From Betaproteobacteria bacterium (GTDB lineage: Bacteria; Pseudomonadota; Gammaproteobacteria; Burkholderiales; SG8-39), in contig JADJPT010000036.1 of NCBI GenBank assembly GCA_016713125.1, positions 1 through 33,654 of the forward strand: a DNA stretch of 33,654 bases, written 5' to 3'. Below, one piece after another: positions 1 through 9,459 of the stretch. The translations under genes were made by a program, and so were the position numbers. The first letter of the stretch is position 1; each line of letters opens with the position of its first letter. Below the pieces are notes generated by a model, which saw only the letters and a program-made list of their open reading frames with translations, was not told where the DNA came from and ran no database searches.

Positions 1-8
1 CGCCCGGT

Positions 9-1403
9 TCAGTGCGCCGCGCGCGCGATCGCCGCGCGTCCGGCGATGCGGCCGTAGACCAGCGCACGCAGCACCGCCACGGCGTTGGGCGCGCTGCGGT
101 GGAAATGTCCGGTGATCTCGCCGGCCGCGTACAGGCCGGGGATCGGGCCCTCGCGGCCCAGCACGCGCGCCTCGGTGTCGGTGGCCAGGCCGCCGAAGGT
201 GTAGGCAATGGCGCCCTCGATCGGCCAGGCGTAGTACGGCGGCGTGGCCAGCGCGCAGGCCCAGTTGGATTTGCGCGGTGCCAGCTCCGGCGCCGTGGCC
301 AGCCCGTCGGCGCACGACGGATCAAAGCCGGCCGGGTCGCCCGTGCAGGCCGCGTTGTAGGCAGCCAGGGTCGCGGCCAGTCCATCGGGATCGATGCCGG
401 TGATCGCCGCCAGGGCCTGCGGCGTGTCGGCGACGATGGGCGGCAGTTCGGAACGCACGGCGCGCTGCCAGCCCTCGATCGACTGCAGGCGCGCGTCCAG
501 CACCACCCAGGCCTTGCGCCCCGCGGCGGCGAAGTGGATCTGCCGCGAATAGTGTTCCCAGGTCTCGTGCATCAGGCCGGCGCCCTCGTCGAACAGCCTC
601 CGGCCCGCGCGATCGACCACGATGCCGTAGGGATAGACCAGCACCACCGGCGCGGAGGCGCGGGTACGCGCATCCACCGGCTCGCTGTGCATGCCCGACC
701 AGTCGCCGGCGCGCAGTGCGCCGAACTCGAGCGCCATGCGGATGCCCTCGCCGGTGTTCCACGCCGAGCCCGGCGAGATGGGCCGCAGGCGCTCGGCGCT
801 CGGGCCCAGATGCTCGCGCAGCATCTGCGGATTGCCCTGGAAGCCGCCGCTGGCCAGCACCACCGCCCGCGCGCGCAACGCCAGCGCATTGCCGTCGCCG
901 CGCTCGACGCGCACGCCGCCCGCCGATCCGCCCGGGCCGCGCAACAAGGATTCGGCGCGCAGGCCGTAATGAAATTCCACGCCGGCCTCGCGCGCCGCGC
1001 GCGCGAGCGCCGCGACGATGGCCGCGCCCCCGCCCACCGGCTGGATGCGCGGCGGACCGGAACTCAGGTAATAGCCGGGCGCGTGGAAGGCCACGCCGTG
1101 GCCCTGCGCCCAGGCGGCTGCGGCCGGTGCTTCCTCCGCCAGTCGCTCGTAATACTCGCGATCCGTCTGCTCGCCGCAGGCCAGCATGTCGGCGACGAAA
1201 TCCGGGGCCGTTTCGTCGACCGACCTGAGCCGCATGTTGGACGGGCTCCAGCGCGTACCGCCGCCGGCCTGTGTTTCATCCGTGCGCTCGATCAGCGCGA
1301 TGCGCGCGCCGGGCTTCGCCTCGGCGGCGCTCAGTGCGGCGGCCAGCCCCGCGGCGCCATGCCCGACGACGACCAGGTCGCAGTCATCGCGTTCACGCAT
1401 CAC
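9..1403 (-). CDS. FAD-dependent dehydrogenase, tricarballylate dehydrogenase (TcuA)-like
   Basis: This is a 464-residue flavoprotein of the fumarate reductase/succinate dehydrogenase flavoprotein family. The N-terminus has the dinucleotide-binding pattern VVVGHGAAGLAAALSAAE followed by an acidic strand end (LIER). A GGGTRWS segment resembles the FAD-contacting region. The C-terminal half carries KSNWA, PPYYAWP and TFGGL, which I associate with tricarballylate dehydrogenases, and ends with GLYAAGEITG, the second FAD-binding element. Length matches TcuA (about 465). Such enzymes oxidise tricarballylate to cis-aconitate, but the true substrate here is unknown. The frame can start at GTG 1403 or ATG 1400. 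It is the last gene of the minus-strand operon, 28 bases after the Bug receptor gene, which suggests uptake of a di- or tricarboxylate-like acid. No frameshift is visible. Confidence 0.8.
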   Translation of the reverse strand: MMRERDDCDLVVVGHGAAGLAAALSAAEAKPGARIALIERTDETQAGGGTRWSPSNMRLRSVDETAPDFVADMLACGEQTDREYYERLAEEAPAAAAWAQGHGVAFHAPGYYLSSGPPRIQPVGGGAAIVAALARAAREAGVEFHYGLRAESLLRGPGGSAGGVRVERGDGNALALRARAVVLASGGFQGNPQMLREHLGPSAERLRPISPGSAWNTGEGIRMALEFGALRAGDWSGMHSEPVDARTRASAPVVLVYPYGIVVDRAGRRLFDEGAGLMHETWEHYSRQIHFAAAGRKAWVVLDARLQSIEGWQRAVRSELPPIVADTPQALAAITGIDPDGLAATLAAYNAACTGDPAGFDPSCADGLATAPELAPRKSNWACALATPPYYAWPIEGAIAYTFGGLATDTEARVLGREGPIPGLYAAGEITGHFHRSAPNAVAVLRALVYGRIAGRAAIARAAH

Positions 1404-1431
1404 GCCATCCGGGGCCGCACCGCGGGCCGGC

Positions 1432-2400
1432 TCAGTTGAACTTCAAGTTCGCGGCCTTGATCAGCGCCGCGTTGCGCGCCTGGTCTTCGCGCAGGAAGGC
1501 GTCGAACTGCTCGGGCGTGAAGATGCGGTTGTCCTGGCTGAGCGTGGCCCAGCGCGCCTTGATCTCCGGCGAGTTCAGCGCCTTGACGGTCTCGGCGTGG
1601 ATGCGGGCGACGATGTCGCGCGGCGTCTTGCCCGGCACGCCCATGCCGACCCAGAACGGCTGGGCGGAGTTGGCCACCCCGGCCTCCTCGGTGGTCGGCA
1701 CGTCCGGCATGCCCGAGGTGCGGCGCGGCGAACTGACGGCGAGGGCCAGCAGGCGACCGTCCTTGACCATCGGGATCACGTTGCCGATCGGGCAGAAGCA
1801 GTAGTCCACGCGCCCGCTCAGCGTCGGTCAGCGACTCCGGCGTGCCCCTTGTAGGGAATCGAAGTCACGTCGATGCCGGCCGACAGACGGAAGCGCTCGG
1901 TGGTCAGGTGGGTGGCGCTGCCCAGGCCGATCACCGCGGCGTTCATCTTGCCCGGGTTGGCCTTGGCGGCGGCCACCAGGTCCTTGACCGTCTTGTACGG
2001 GCGGTCGGCACGCACGGCCAGCGCGTTGGCGATGTCGGCCAGCACGGTGATGCCGGCCAGATCCATGGCGACGTCGAAGGGGATGTTGGGCACCGTGATC
2101 AGGGCCACCGTCCAGGACGAGGACATCACCAGCAGGGGTGTAGCCATCGGCATCCGCCTTGGCCACCGCGTTCATGCCGATGGTGCCGGAGCCGCCCGGC
2201 CGGTTCTCGACCACGAAGGTCTGGCCGGTTTGCGTGCCGAGCACGGCGGCGAGCGCGCGCGCGGTAACGTCGGTGCCGCTGCCCGGCGGCAGCGCCACGA
2301 TCACCTTGACGGGTTTGCTCGGCCAGGCCTGGGCCATGGCGATGGGTGCGGCGACGCAGAGCGCCAGCCCCGCAAGAGCGAGTCGGGTAATACGCTTCAT
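1432..2400 (-). pseudogene. Bug/TctC-type tripartite tricarboxylate receptor (frameshifted)
   Basis: A periplasmic solute-binding protein of the Bug family. The N-terminus (ATG 2400) has a signal peptide (MKRITRLALAGLALCVAAPI, cleavage near AMA-QA) followed by WPSKPVKVIVALPPGSGTD and ENRPGGSG, both family hallmarks. The middle (PYKTVKDLVAAAKANPGKMN, then GSATHL and TSIPYKG) and the C-terminus (PDVPTTEEAG, then PFWVGMGVPGKTP) are in other frames. The reading shifts at the GGGG run 2135-2138, again at the CCCC run 1845-1848, and once more near 1816-1828, after which the original frame returns. Repairing these would give a normal protein of about 320 residues (GTPESLTDA..LSGRVDY is restored). 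Three shifts in homopolymer-rich sequence look technical, although real decay cannot be excluded. The gene begins 11 bases after the stop of the molybdopterin subunit gene, so co-transcription is likely. Confidence 0.85.
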
Positions 2401-2411
2401 CGTGTCTCTCC

Positions 2412-4829
2412 TTATGATTTTATGGGTGCTGCAGCCTGCATCTTGGTCCAGATTGCCATCGGTGTCATCGGCAATTCGTCGATCGCCGCACCGATCGGCG
2501 CCAGCGCGTCGTTGATGGCATTGGCGATCGCCGCCGGTGCGCCCAGGTAGCCGGCCTCGCCCGAACCCTTCTGTCCGAACTCGGTCAGCGGCGAAGGCGT
2601 GCAATGGTCGACGATGTCGACATGCGGCACCTCCATGCTGCTGGGCATCAGGTAGTCCATGAAGGTCTGGCTGGCCAGCTGGCCGTTGTCGCTGAAGGCG
2701 AACTTCTCGTACAGCGCCGCGCCGATGCCGTGCGCAATGCCGCCGTAGGTCATGCCGTGCACGATGTCCGGACTGATCATGGTGCCACAATCGTGCCCGC
2801 AGACGTAGCGCGTGAGCCTGGGCTGGCCGGTCAGCGCGTCGATCTCCACCAGCACCACGTGCGCCTCGAACGAGTAGCACGGATACATCTGGATGCGTCC
2901 GTCCGGCGTGGGCAGGCCGCCGCCGGTGGGCACCTCCCAGACGAACTTGGCCTGCAGGCCCGGCTCGAGGTCCTTGGGCAGTTGGTGGAACTTGCGGTGC
3001 GCGATCTCCACCAGCTGGTCCCAGCTCAGCATGCGCTTCGCGTCGCCCTTCACCGCCACGTTGCCCTCGCGGTATTCCAGGTCCGCGACGGGTCTCTGCA
3101 GGTTGTGCGCGGCGATCTTCAGCAGCGCGGCCTTGATCTTCTTGGCCGCCCCGGCGGCCGCGCCGCCCAGCATGATGGCCATGCGGCTGCCCACCGGGCT
3201 GTTGGAGGGCAGCGCGTTCAGCGATCGGCGTGGACCACGCGGATGCCGGCCGGGTCGCGCTCGAGGATCTCGCCGATCACGGTCGACACCAGGGTCTCGT
3301 GGCCCTGGCCCGAAGTCGAGGTGTTCATCACCCCGGTGACCGCGCCGGACAGGTCGACGCGCACCAGGCAGGAGTCCATCCAGGTGGTGGTCTCGTTCTT
3401 GGCGTTGAACAGCGGTTCGAACGAGGAATTGCCCCCGGAGGGCTCCAGGCAGGTGGCGATGCCGATGCCGGCCAGCTTGCCGGACTTGCGCGCCGCGTCG
3501 CGCGCGGCCAGCAGCTGCGGGTACTTGGCCGCGGCCAGCGCCAGGTCGAGCACGGTGTGGTAATCGCCGCTGTCGTAGGTGGTGCCGCTGGGGATCAGGT
3601 AGGGGAACTGGTCCTTGCGGATCAGGTTCTTCTTCCTGAGCTCGATGGCATCCATGCCCAGGTGGCGCGCGATGCGGTCGATGGTCGACTCGAGCGCGTA
3701 ATTGGTCGGCGACTGGCCGAAGCCGCGCACCGCCTCCTGCGCCGTCTTGTTGGTCAGCACCGAGATCGGCTCGTACTCGACGCTGTTGATGCGGTACGGG
3801 CCGACGATGGCGCCCACCGGCTTGCCCAGCTGCAGCGGCGAACGGCCGGCGTAGGCGCCGACGTCGTCGAGCGCGCGGATCTTCAGCGCGCGGATGGTGC
3901 CATCCGAATCGAAGGCCGCCTGCATGTCGAAGATGCGGTCCGGGCCGTGCATGTCGCCGCCGCGCATGTTCTCCAGGCGATCCTCGAGGAAGCGCACCGG
4001 CATGCCCAGCTTCATCGCCAGGTAGCCGACCAGGATGGTGTGCTTGATGCCGCGCTTCACGCCGTAGCTGCCGCCCACGTCGACGTCGAAATGCACGCGC
4101 ACCGCGTTGCCCGGCAGCTTGAGCGCCTTGGCCAGCTGGTCCGGGTACTTGGGCATCTGGATCGAGGCCCAGACATCCAGCAGTCCGGTGCCCGGATCCC
4201 ATTGCGCGGCCACGCCGAAGGTCTCGATCGGCACCGTGGCGTTGCGCGCCCAGCGCACGCGGAACGCCAGCCTGTGCTCGGCCCTGGCGAAATCCTCCTC
4301 CACCGGGCCCCAGACGAACTTGCGGCGATACAGCACGTTGCTGCCGTGGTCCGGGTGCACCAGCACCGCGCCGGGCTCGATCGACTTCTCCGGATCGAGG
4401 ATGTAGGGCGTGGGTTCGTAGTCGATCTCGACGCGCTCGGCCGCGTCCTCGGCCAGCGCGCGCGTGTCGGCCACCACCGCCACCACCCATTCGCCGGCGT
4501 AGCGCACCACGTCCCCTGGCCAGCGGGTAGCGCGTCACCTTGGGCGTATCGACGCCGACCATCATCGGTTCGACCGCCGCGCACAGCTCCGCGCCGGTCA
4601 GCGCGTAGTGCACGCCGGGCAGGGCCAGCGCCTTGTCGGTGCGGATGGCCTTGATCCTGGCGCTGGCATGCGGGCTGGTGACCAGGGCGACGTGCTTCAT
4701 GCCCGGCAGCGCGATGTCGGCCACGTAACGTCCGCGCCCGGTCACGAAACGCGGGTCTTCCTTGGTGCGGCGCTTCCTGCCGATGTAGCGGAAACCGCCG
4801 GGGCCGGCGTTCGAGGCGGGCGCGCTCAT
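2412..4829 (-). pseudogene. Xanthine dehydrogenase-family molybdopterin-binding large subunit (frameshifted)
   Basis: Catalytic subunit of a molybdenum hydroxylase of the XDH/aldehyde oxidase/CoxL family, about 805 residues when repaired. It begins at ATG 4829 (MSAPASNAG, then YIGRKRRTKEDPRFVTGRGRY, typical of the family) and this ATG overlaps the stop of the [2Fe-2S] subunit (ATGA). Visible motifs: DVGGSYGVK, the active-site loop AVRGFGQSP, TSGQGHET, and near the C-terminus GQKGSGEAGYLGAP with the catalytic Glu. The loop is RGFG-like, not the AYXCSFR motif of form I CO dehydrogenase, so a hydroxylase of an organic substrate is more likely than CO oxidation. Frame breaks: an extra G in the run 4513-4516 (LARDVVRYAGEW is restored by removing it) and a missing base near 3221 (HADSLNALPSN is restored). 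Sequence on both sides is well conserved, so the breaks may be assembly errors. Confidence 0.85.
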
Positions 4830-5312
4830 GCGCTCCTCCGCTTGGCCGCGGCGATCTGCACCGCCTCGACGATCTGCTTGTAGCCGGTGCAGCGGCACAG
4901 GTTGCCGCCGATGGCGTCGCGTATCGCGTGCTCGTCGGGCGACGGGTTGGCTTCGAGCAGCGCGTGGGTGGCCACGATCATGCCCGGCGTGCAGTAGCCG
5001 CACTGCATGGCGTGCGCCTCGCAGAACGCGTCCTGCAGCACGCCCGGCGTGCCGTCGGGCCGGGACAGGCCTTCGATGGTGGTCAGGCTGCAGCCGTCGG
5101 CCTGCACCGCGTACATCAAGCAGGAGCGCACCGGTTCGCCGTCGAAGGCAGCACCGAGCAGGCGCCGCAGATACCGTGCTCGCAGCCCACGTGGGTGCCG
5201 GTCAGGCGCAGCGTGTCGCGCAGGAAATCGACCAGCGACAGGCGCGCCGGCACTTCCGCGCCACCGCCTTGCCGTTGATCTGCAGCGTGATCGGATAGGT
5301 TTTCTCGCTCAT
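4826..5312 (-). pseudogene. [2Fe-2S] small subunit of XDH-type hydroxylase (CoxS-like, frameshifted)
   Basis: Electron-transfer subunit carrying two [2Fe-2S] clusters, about 161 residues if repaired. From ATG 5312 it reads MSEKTYPITLQINGKAV; after a frame change near 5258 it continues LSLVDFLRDTLRLTGTHVG, then CEHGICGAC (plant-type ferredoxin cluster); after a second change near 5160 it continues EPVRSCLMYAVQADG, CGYCTPGM and NLCRCTGY (the helical-bundle cluster). Both changes look like loss of one base. ATGA overlaps link it to the FAD subunit upstream (stop 5309) and to the large subunit downstream (start 4829), the usual medium-small-large order and a sign of translational coupling. Family assignment is firm; whether the gene is truly broken depends on read evidence. 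Confidence 0.85.
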
Positions 5313-6199
5313 GCCGCCGCCTTGTTGGTTTGCAACGCCTGGTCGCGCGCCGCCGCCAGCACGCGCGCGATCAGCACGCGCGCCAGGTGGCGCCGGTATT
5401 CGCCGCTGGCGTGCAGGTCGCCTTCGGGGTCGATCAGTCCGGCCACCGCGTCGGCCGCGCCGGCGATCGCCGCATCATCGAGTCGCATGCCGACCAGCTG
5501 CTCGCCGACTTCGGGCAGCGCGTGCGGGATCGGCGAGACGCTGCCCACGCCCATCACCGCGCGCGTGCAGCGGCCTTCGGCGTCGAGCGCCACCTGCGCG
5601 CAGGCCGAGGCCAGCGCAAAGTCGCCGTGGCGCATGCTGATCTCGTCGAAGGCGCTGCCGGTGCGCGCCTCGGACCAGATCGGGAAGCGGATGCGCGCCA
5701 GGCACTGCTCGGGCGCGATCGCCGTGACCATCGGCGCCAGGAAGAACTCCTGCGCCGGGATTTCGCTGCCGCCGGAACTGTCGTGCAGCTCCAGCGTGGC
5801 GTTCAGCACGCTGGCCACCAGCGGGATCTCCGCCGAGGGGTCGGCGTGCACGATCGAGCCGCCGGCGGTGTTGCGGTTGCGCGTCTGCACGTGGCCTACC
5901 CAGCGCAGGGCCTGGATCAGCAGCGGCAGGCGCGCGCGCACGCGCGGGTCGCGCTCGATCACGCACTGGCGCACGGTGGCGCCGAGCACCAGTTCATCGG
6001 CCTCGGCCGACAGGGCCTGCAGCTCGGGCACCCGGTAGATGTCGACCAGCCGGGCGGGCCGTGCCAGGCGCATGGCCATCATCGGCACCAGGCTCTGGCC
6101 GCCGGCGATCAGCTTGGCGTCCGGACCGTGCTCGGCGAGCAGCGCGCAGGCCTCGGCCAGGGACTCGACGCGTGTGTATTCGAAGGGGGCGGCTTTCAT
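5309..6199 (-). CDS. FAD-binding medium subunit of XDH-type hydroxylase (CoxM-like)
   Basis: A 296-residue FAD-binding subunit, full length for the family. I chose ATG 6199 (MKAAPFEYTRVESLAEACALL), because family members begin just before this stretch; an in-frame upstream extension to 6265 has no family resemblance. FAD-binding motifs are LIAGGQSLVPMMAMRL (about residues 33-48) and TAGGSIVHADPSAEIP (about 108-123). It passes electrons from the iron-sulfur subunit to an external acceptor; no NAD-binding motif is evident. It is the first gene of the minus-strand operon and shares an ATGA overlap with the small subunit gene. The divergent AraC-type gene starts 137 bases away, across an intergenic region with paired direct repeats, so that regulator probably controls this operon. 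Confidence 0.88.
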   Translation of the reverse strand: MKAAPFEYTRVESLAEACALLAEHGPDAKLIAGGQSLVPMMAMRLARPARLVDIYRVPELQALSAEADELVLGATVRQCVIERDPRVRARLPLLIQALRWVGHVQTRNRNTAGGSIVHADPSAEIPLVASVLNATLELHDSSGGSEIPAQEFFLAPMVTAIAPEQCLARIRFPIWSEARTGSAFDEISMRHGDFALASACAQVALDAEGRCTRAVMGVGSVSPIPHALPEVGEQLVGMRLDDAAIAGAADAVAGLIDPEGDLHASGEYRRHLARVLIARVLAAARDQALQTNKAAA

Positions 6200-6269
6200 G
6201 CCGCGCATGATGCCCCGGAACGCCGCCGGGCCGCCTACCGTCGAGTCTGATTTTTCCCCCGGCACGCAG

Positions 6270-6302
6270 AGCGAAACGCCGGCCCGGCACAGCGAAACGC
6301 CG
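6270..6302. promoter_or_regulatory. Paired 12-bp direct repeats, probable AraC-type operator
   Basis: AGCGAAACGCCG occurs at 6270-6281 and again at 6291-6302, exactly 21 bp apart, about two helical turns on the same face. Each copy is preceded by CCCGGCAC (6258-6265 and 6283-6290). Tandem direct repeats at this spacing are the usual target of AraC/XylS dimers. They lie between the divergent CoxM-like gene and the AraC-type gene, and the promoter-proximal copy abuts a TTGCTG (6303-6308) at the -35 position of the regulator promoter. Confidence 0.6.
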
Positions 6303-6324
6303 TTGCTGCACTGCAGCTACGTAT

Positions 6325-6330
6325 TAAAAT
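6325..6330 (+). promoter_or_regulatory. -10 element of AraC-type gene, predicted leaderless start
   Basis: TAAAAT ends six bases before ATG 6337, so a start site about 7 nt downstream falls on the A of the ATG. TTGCTG at 6303-6308 lies 16 bases upstream. There is no Shine-Dalgarno sequence. The same TANAAT-N6-ATG geometry recurs at 20988 and 29840. Confidence 0.45.
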
Positions 6331-6336
6331 GCCTGC

Positions 6337-7197
6337 ATGACCAGTGCTTTGAAGCTGTTCCAGGGCCGTTTCGGCCGCGTCGCCCTGCTCGACTCGGACA
6401 AGGACCTGGTGATGCATGCCCACCCCCAGTGCCATGTGCTGATCAAGGCCGAGGGCGCCGACACCTCGTTCCAGGTGCGCGAACGCCTGCTGCCGCTGAC
6501 CGAGGAAACGCTGGTGCTGGTCAACGCCTGGGAGCCGCACGCCAAGGTGCATCGCGGCACGCACGAGCGCTCCACGGTCCTCGCCCTGTACATCGAGCCC
6601 GAATGGCTGGGCGGCATGGACCGCAACCTGAGCGTCAGCGGCCTGCAGGGCTTCTTCCCGCGCCCCTGCGTGCGCATCCCGCCGCACGTGCGCGCGCTGG
6701 CCGACCGGCTGATCGCCGGGATGTACGCGCTGAACGATGCCCCGGCCTCGGCGGAGGCGCATGCGCGCTGGGAGATCGCGCTGTACGAGCTGATGATGTC
6801 GGTGATCTACGAGTTCTCCGGCTGGCGCGACCGCATGGAGATCTACCGCGCCAGCCTGAACCGCCTGGCCGACCCGCGCATCAACCGCGCGATCCGCTTC
6901 ATGAAGCAGCACCTGGACACCGCGCTGTCGTTCGACGAGCTGGCCCGGCTGTGCAACCTGTCGCGGCCGCATTTCTTCTACCTGTTCCGCGAATGTACGG
7001 CGGTCTCGCCGGCGCTGTACTTCAATGCGCTGCGCATGGAGTCGGCGTTCGGCCGCCTGGGCGGCGGGGACACCTCGATCAACCGTCTGGCCGAGTCGCT
7101 GGGCTTCTCCGAACCCAACCATTTCACGCGCTTCTTCCGCCAGAACCTCGGCATCCCGCCCTCCGAGTACCGGCGCACCGTGGAACTGCTGTCCTGA
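6337..7197 (+). CDS. AraC family transcriptional regulator
   Basis: A 286-residue regulator. The N-terminal half looks like a cupin-type ligand-sensing domain (HAHPQCHVLIKAEGAD, then PLTEETLVLVNAWEPHAK around residues 28-70). The C-terminal 100 residues hold the two helix-turn-helix motifs of AraC/XylS proteins: ALSFDELARLCNLSRPHFFYLF followed by NRLAESLGFSEPNHFTRFFR and the closing Q-x-L-G-x-x-P-x-x-YR segment. It is divergent from the hydroxylase operon and followed in the same direction by coxD, coxE and coxG, so it probably controls one or both arms through the direct repeats at 6270-6302. The inducer is unknown. The start ATG has no ribosome-binding site and follows a -10 element directly. 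Confidence 0.9.
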   Translation: MTSALKLFQGRFGRVALLDSDKDLVMHAHPQCHVLIKAEGADTSFQVRERLLPLTEETLVLVNAWEPHAKVHRGTHERSTVLALYIEPEWLGGMDRNLSVSGLQGFFPRPCVRIPPHVRALADRLIAGMYALNDAPASAEAHARWEIALYELMMSVIYEFSGWRDRMEIYRASLNRLADPRINRAIRFMKQHLDTALSFDELARLCNLSRPHFFYLFRECTAVSPALYFNALRMESAFGRLGGGDTSINRLAESLGFSEPNHFTRFFRQNLGIPPSEYRRTVELLS

Positions 7198-7289
7198 GCG
7201 GCACGCGCACGACGCGTTCGCGCCCGCCGGTGGCGCCCCCCCGGTAAATGCCGGAAAATGCAGTTTCCTTCCCCTGGTTGCCCCCCCAC

Positions 7290-8216
7290 ATGAGCTCCAA
7301 GACCTCCCCCGCGGCCCTGCCCGCCAACATCGACGACACCCTCAAGCTGCTGACTTCGGCCGATTACGTGGCCGACCGCAGCCTGGCGACCTCGGTGTTC
7401 CTCGCCCTGGCGATGAAGCGCCCGCTGTTCCTCGAGGGTGAGGCCGGCACCGGCAAGACCGAGATCGCCAAGGTGATCGCCGGCGCGCTGGGCCGCGAAC
7501 TGATCCGCCTGCAATGCTACGAGGGCCTGGACATCGCGCAGGCGGCCTACGAGTGGAACTACTCGCGCCAGATGATCGAGATCCGCCTGGCCGAGGCCGC
7601 CGGCGAGAAGTCCAAGGACAAGCTGGCCGCCGACATCTACTCCGAGCGCTTCCTGGTCAAGCGCGCGCTGGCCCGCGCGCTCGAGGGCGCCAAGGGCAGG
7701 GCCCCGGTGCTGCTGATCGACGAACTCGACCGCACCGACGAACCCTTCGAGGCCTACCTGCTCGAGGTGCTGTCGGATTTCCAGATCACCATTCCCGAGA
7801 TCGGCACGCTGAAGGCCGTCGAGCCGCCCATCGTGGTGATCACCTCGAACCGCACGCGCGAGATCCACGACGCGGTGAAACGCCGCTGCCTGTACCACTG
7901 GGTCGATTACCCGGACGCGGCGCGCGAGCTGGCCATCCTGCGCCGCAAGGCGCCGCACGCCGCCGATCGGCTGACGCAGGAGGTGGTCGCCTTCGTGCAG
8001 CGCCTGCGCACGGTGGACCTGTTCAAGCTGCCCGGGGTGGCCGAGACCATCGACTGGGCCAACGCGCTGGTGGCCCTCGACAAGCTGGCCCTCGACCCGC
8101 AGACGGTCAACGACACGCTGGGCGTGCTGCTCAAGTACCAGGACGACATCGAGCGCATCTCGGGCGAGGAAGCCGCGCGCATCACCGCCGAGGCCAAGTC
8201 CGCCGCGGCGGCCTGA
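7290..8216 (+). CDS. coxD: MoxR-family AAA+ ATPase, CoxD-like
   Basis: A AAA+ ATPase of 308 residues from ATG 7290 (MSSKTSPAALP); an upstream in-frame ATG at 7248 would add 14 residues and is less likely. Walker A is GEAGTGKTE, Walker B is LLIDELDRTDE, and the arginine-rich SNRTREIHDAVKRRC segment fits sensor 1 and following elements of MoxR ATPases. CoxD acts with the VWA protein CoxE in maturing the metal centre of CO dehydrogenase and relatives. Here the two lie next to each other, 16 bases apart, with coxG following, and a molybdenum hydroxylase operon lies divergent. The role in activating that hydroxylase is inferred from this context and from CoxD of the CO dehydrogenase cluster. Confidence 0.85.
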   Translation: MSSKTSPAALPANIDDTLKLLTSADYVADRSLATSVFLALAMKRPLFLEGEAGTGKTEIAKVIAGALGRELIRLQCYEGLDIAQAAYEWNYSRQMIEIRLAEAAGEKSKDKLAADIYSERFLVKRALARALEGAKGRAPVLLIDELDRTDEPFEAYLLEVLSDFQITIPEIGTLKAVEPPIVVITSNRTREIHDAVKRRCLYHWVDYPDAARELAILRRKAPHAADRLTQEVVAFVQRLRTVDLFKLPGVAETIDWANALVALDKLALDPQTVNDTLGVLLKYQDDIERISGEEAARITAEAKSAAAA

Positions 8217-8232
8217 GCGCCGCAGGGCAACC

Positions 8233-9432
8233 ATGCTCGCCATCCCCGACGCAGGCGGCGGACGCGGCAAGCTCGCCGAGAACGTCATGCACTTCGCGCG
8301 CCTGCTGCGCGGCGCGGGGCTGCGCGTCGGCCCGGACCGGGTGATCGACTGCATGCGCGCCATCGAACTGGCCGGCACCGCGCGGCGCGACGACTTCTAC
8401 TGGACCATGTCCTCGGTGTTCCTTTCCAAGGAGGAGCAGCGGCCGATCTTCGACCAGGCCTTCCAGCTGTTCTGGCGCGACCCCAAGCTCACCGAGAAGA
8501 TGATGCAGGCGCTGCTGCCGCAGACCTACGGCAAGACCGGCCGCGAGGAGCAGGAGCAGAGCCAGCGGCTGACCGACGCGCTGTTCAACCAGCCCAAGCG
8601 CGAGGAGGAGCAGCCCGAGGAAGAGCAGAAGGTCGAGATGGACGCCAAGCTCACCTTCTCCTCGCGCGAGGTCCTGCAGCGCATGGACTTCGACACCATG
8701 TCGGCCGCCGAGCTGGCCGAAGCCAAGAAGATGCTCGCGCAGCTGCGCCTGCCGCTGCCGGAAATCCGCACGCGGCGCTTCGCCGCCGACGCGCGCGGCC
8801 ACCGCATCGACCTGCGCGCCACGCTGCGCCTGTCGATGCGCGAGGGCGGCGACATCATTCCGCTGGTGCGCACCGCGCCCAAGACCCTGCATCCGCCGCT
8901 GGTGGTGCTGTGCGACATTTCCGGTTCGATGAACCCCTATGCGCGCATGTTCCTGCACTTCCTGCACGCCATCACCAACGACCGTGACCGCGTGCACACC
9001 TTCGTGTTCGGCACGCGCCTGACCAACGTCACGCGCCAGTTGCGCCACCGCGACGTCGACGTGGCCATGACGCGGGTGGCCGACGCGATCAAGGACTGGT
9101 CCGGCGGCACGCGCATCGGCGGCTGCCTGCGCGACTTCAATTTCCGCTGGGGCCGCCGCGTGCTCGGCCAGAACGCCTGCCTGCTGCTGGTCTCGGACGG
9201 CCTGGACCGCGAGGCCGGCGAGGGCCTGTCCGAGGAGATGGAGCGGCTGCGCATGTCGTGCCGCTACCTGATCTGGATGAACCCGCTGCTGCGCTACGAA
9301 AAATTCGAGGCGCGCCCGGCCGGTGTGCGTGCCATGCTGCCTTACGTGGACCGCTTCCTGCCGGTGCATAATCTGAAGAGCCTGATCGACCTCGCGAAAG
9401 TCATGAACGAGCCGGCGCGGCGATCGAACTGA
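8233..9432 (+). CDS. coxE: VWA domain protein, CoxE-like
   Basis: A 399-residue protein of the CoxE/VWA family. The N-terminal 120 residues are helical and the region around 110-135 is very rich in Glu and Gln (EEQEQSQRL, then KREEEQPEEEQKVE), probably a flexible linker. The C-terminal half is a von Willebrand A domain with a complete MIDAS: D-I-S-G-S beginning at D228, a threonine in SGGTRIGG, and an aspartate in LLVSDGLD. Such proteins bind their MoxR partner and the target enzyme. It directly follows the CoxD-like ATPase and precedes coxG, the classic arrangement. No signal peptide or membrane segment is seen, so it acts in the cytoplasm. Confidence 0.87.
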   Translation: MLAIPDAGGGRGKLAENVMHFARLLRGAGLRVGPDRVIDCMRAIELAGTARRDDFYWTMSSVFLSKEEQRPIFDQAFQLFWRDPKLTEKMMQALLPQTYGKTGREEQEQSQRLTDALFNQPKREEEQPEEEQKVEMDAKLTFSSREVLQRMDFDTMSAAELAEAKKMLAQLRLPLPEIRTRRFAADARGHRIDLRATLRLSMREGGDIIPLVRTAPKTLHPPLVVLCDISGSMNPYARMFLHFLHAITNDRDRVHTFVFGTRLTNVTRQLRHRDVDVAMTRVADAIKDWSGGTRIGGCLRDFNFRWGRRVLGQNACLLLVSDGLDREAGEGLSEEMERLRMSCRYLIWMNPLLRYEKFEARPAGVRAMLPYVDRFLPVHNLKSLIDLAKVMNEPARRSN

Positions 9433-9459
9433 AACAAGCAGAACTGGAGAAACACGAAT

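Noticed and set aside
12..1439. Long plus-strand open frame opposite the flavoprotein gene
   Set aside because: Low-complexity Arg/Gly/Ala composition and no motifs, while the minus strand has FAD-binding motifs throughout.
2412..4829. Form I carbon monoxide dehydrogenase large subunit (CoxL)
   Set aside because: The active-site loop is AVRGFGQSP and lacks the AYXCSFR motif with its Cys, so CO oxidation is not supported despite CoxDEG genes nearby.
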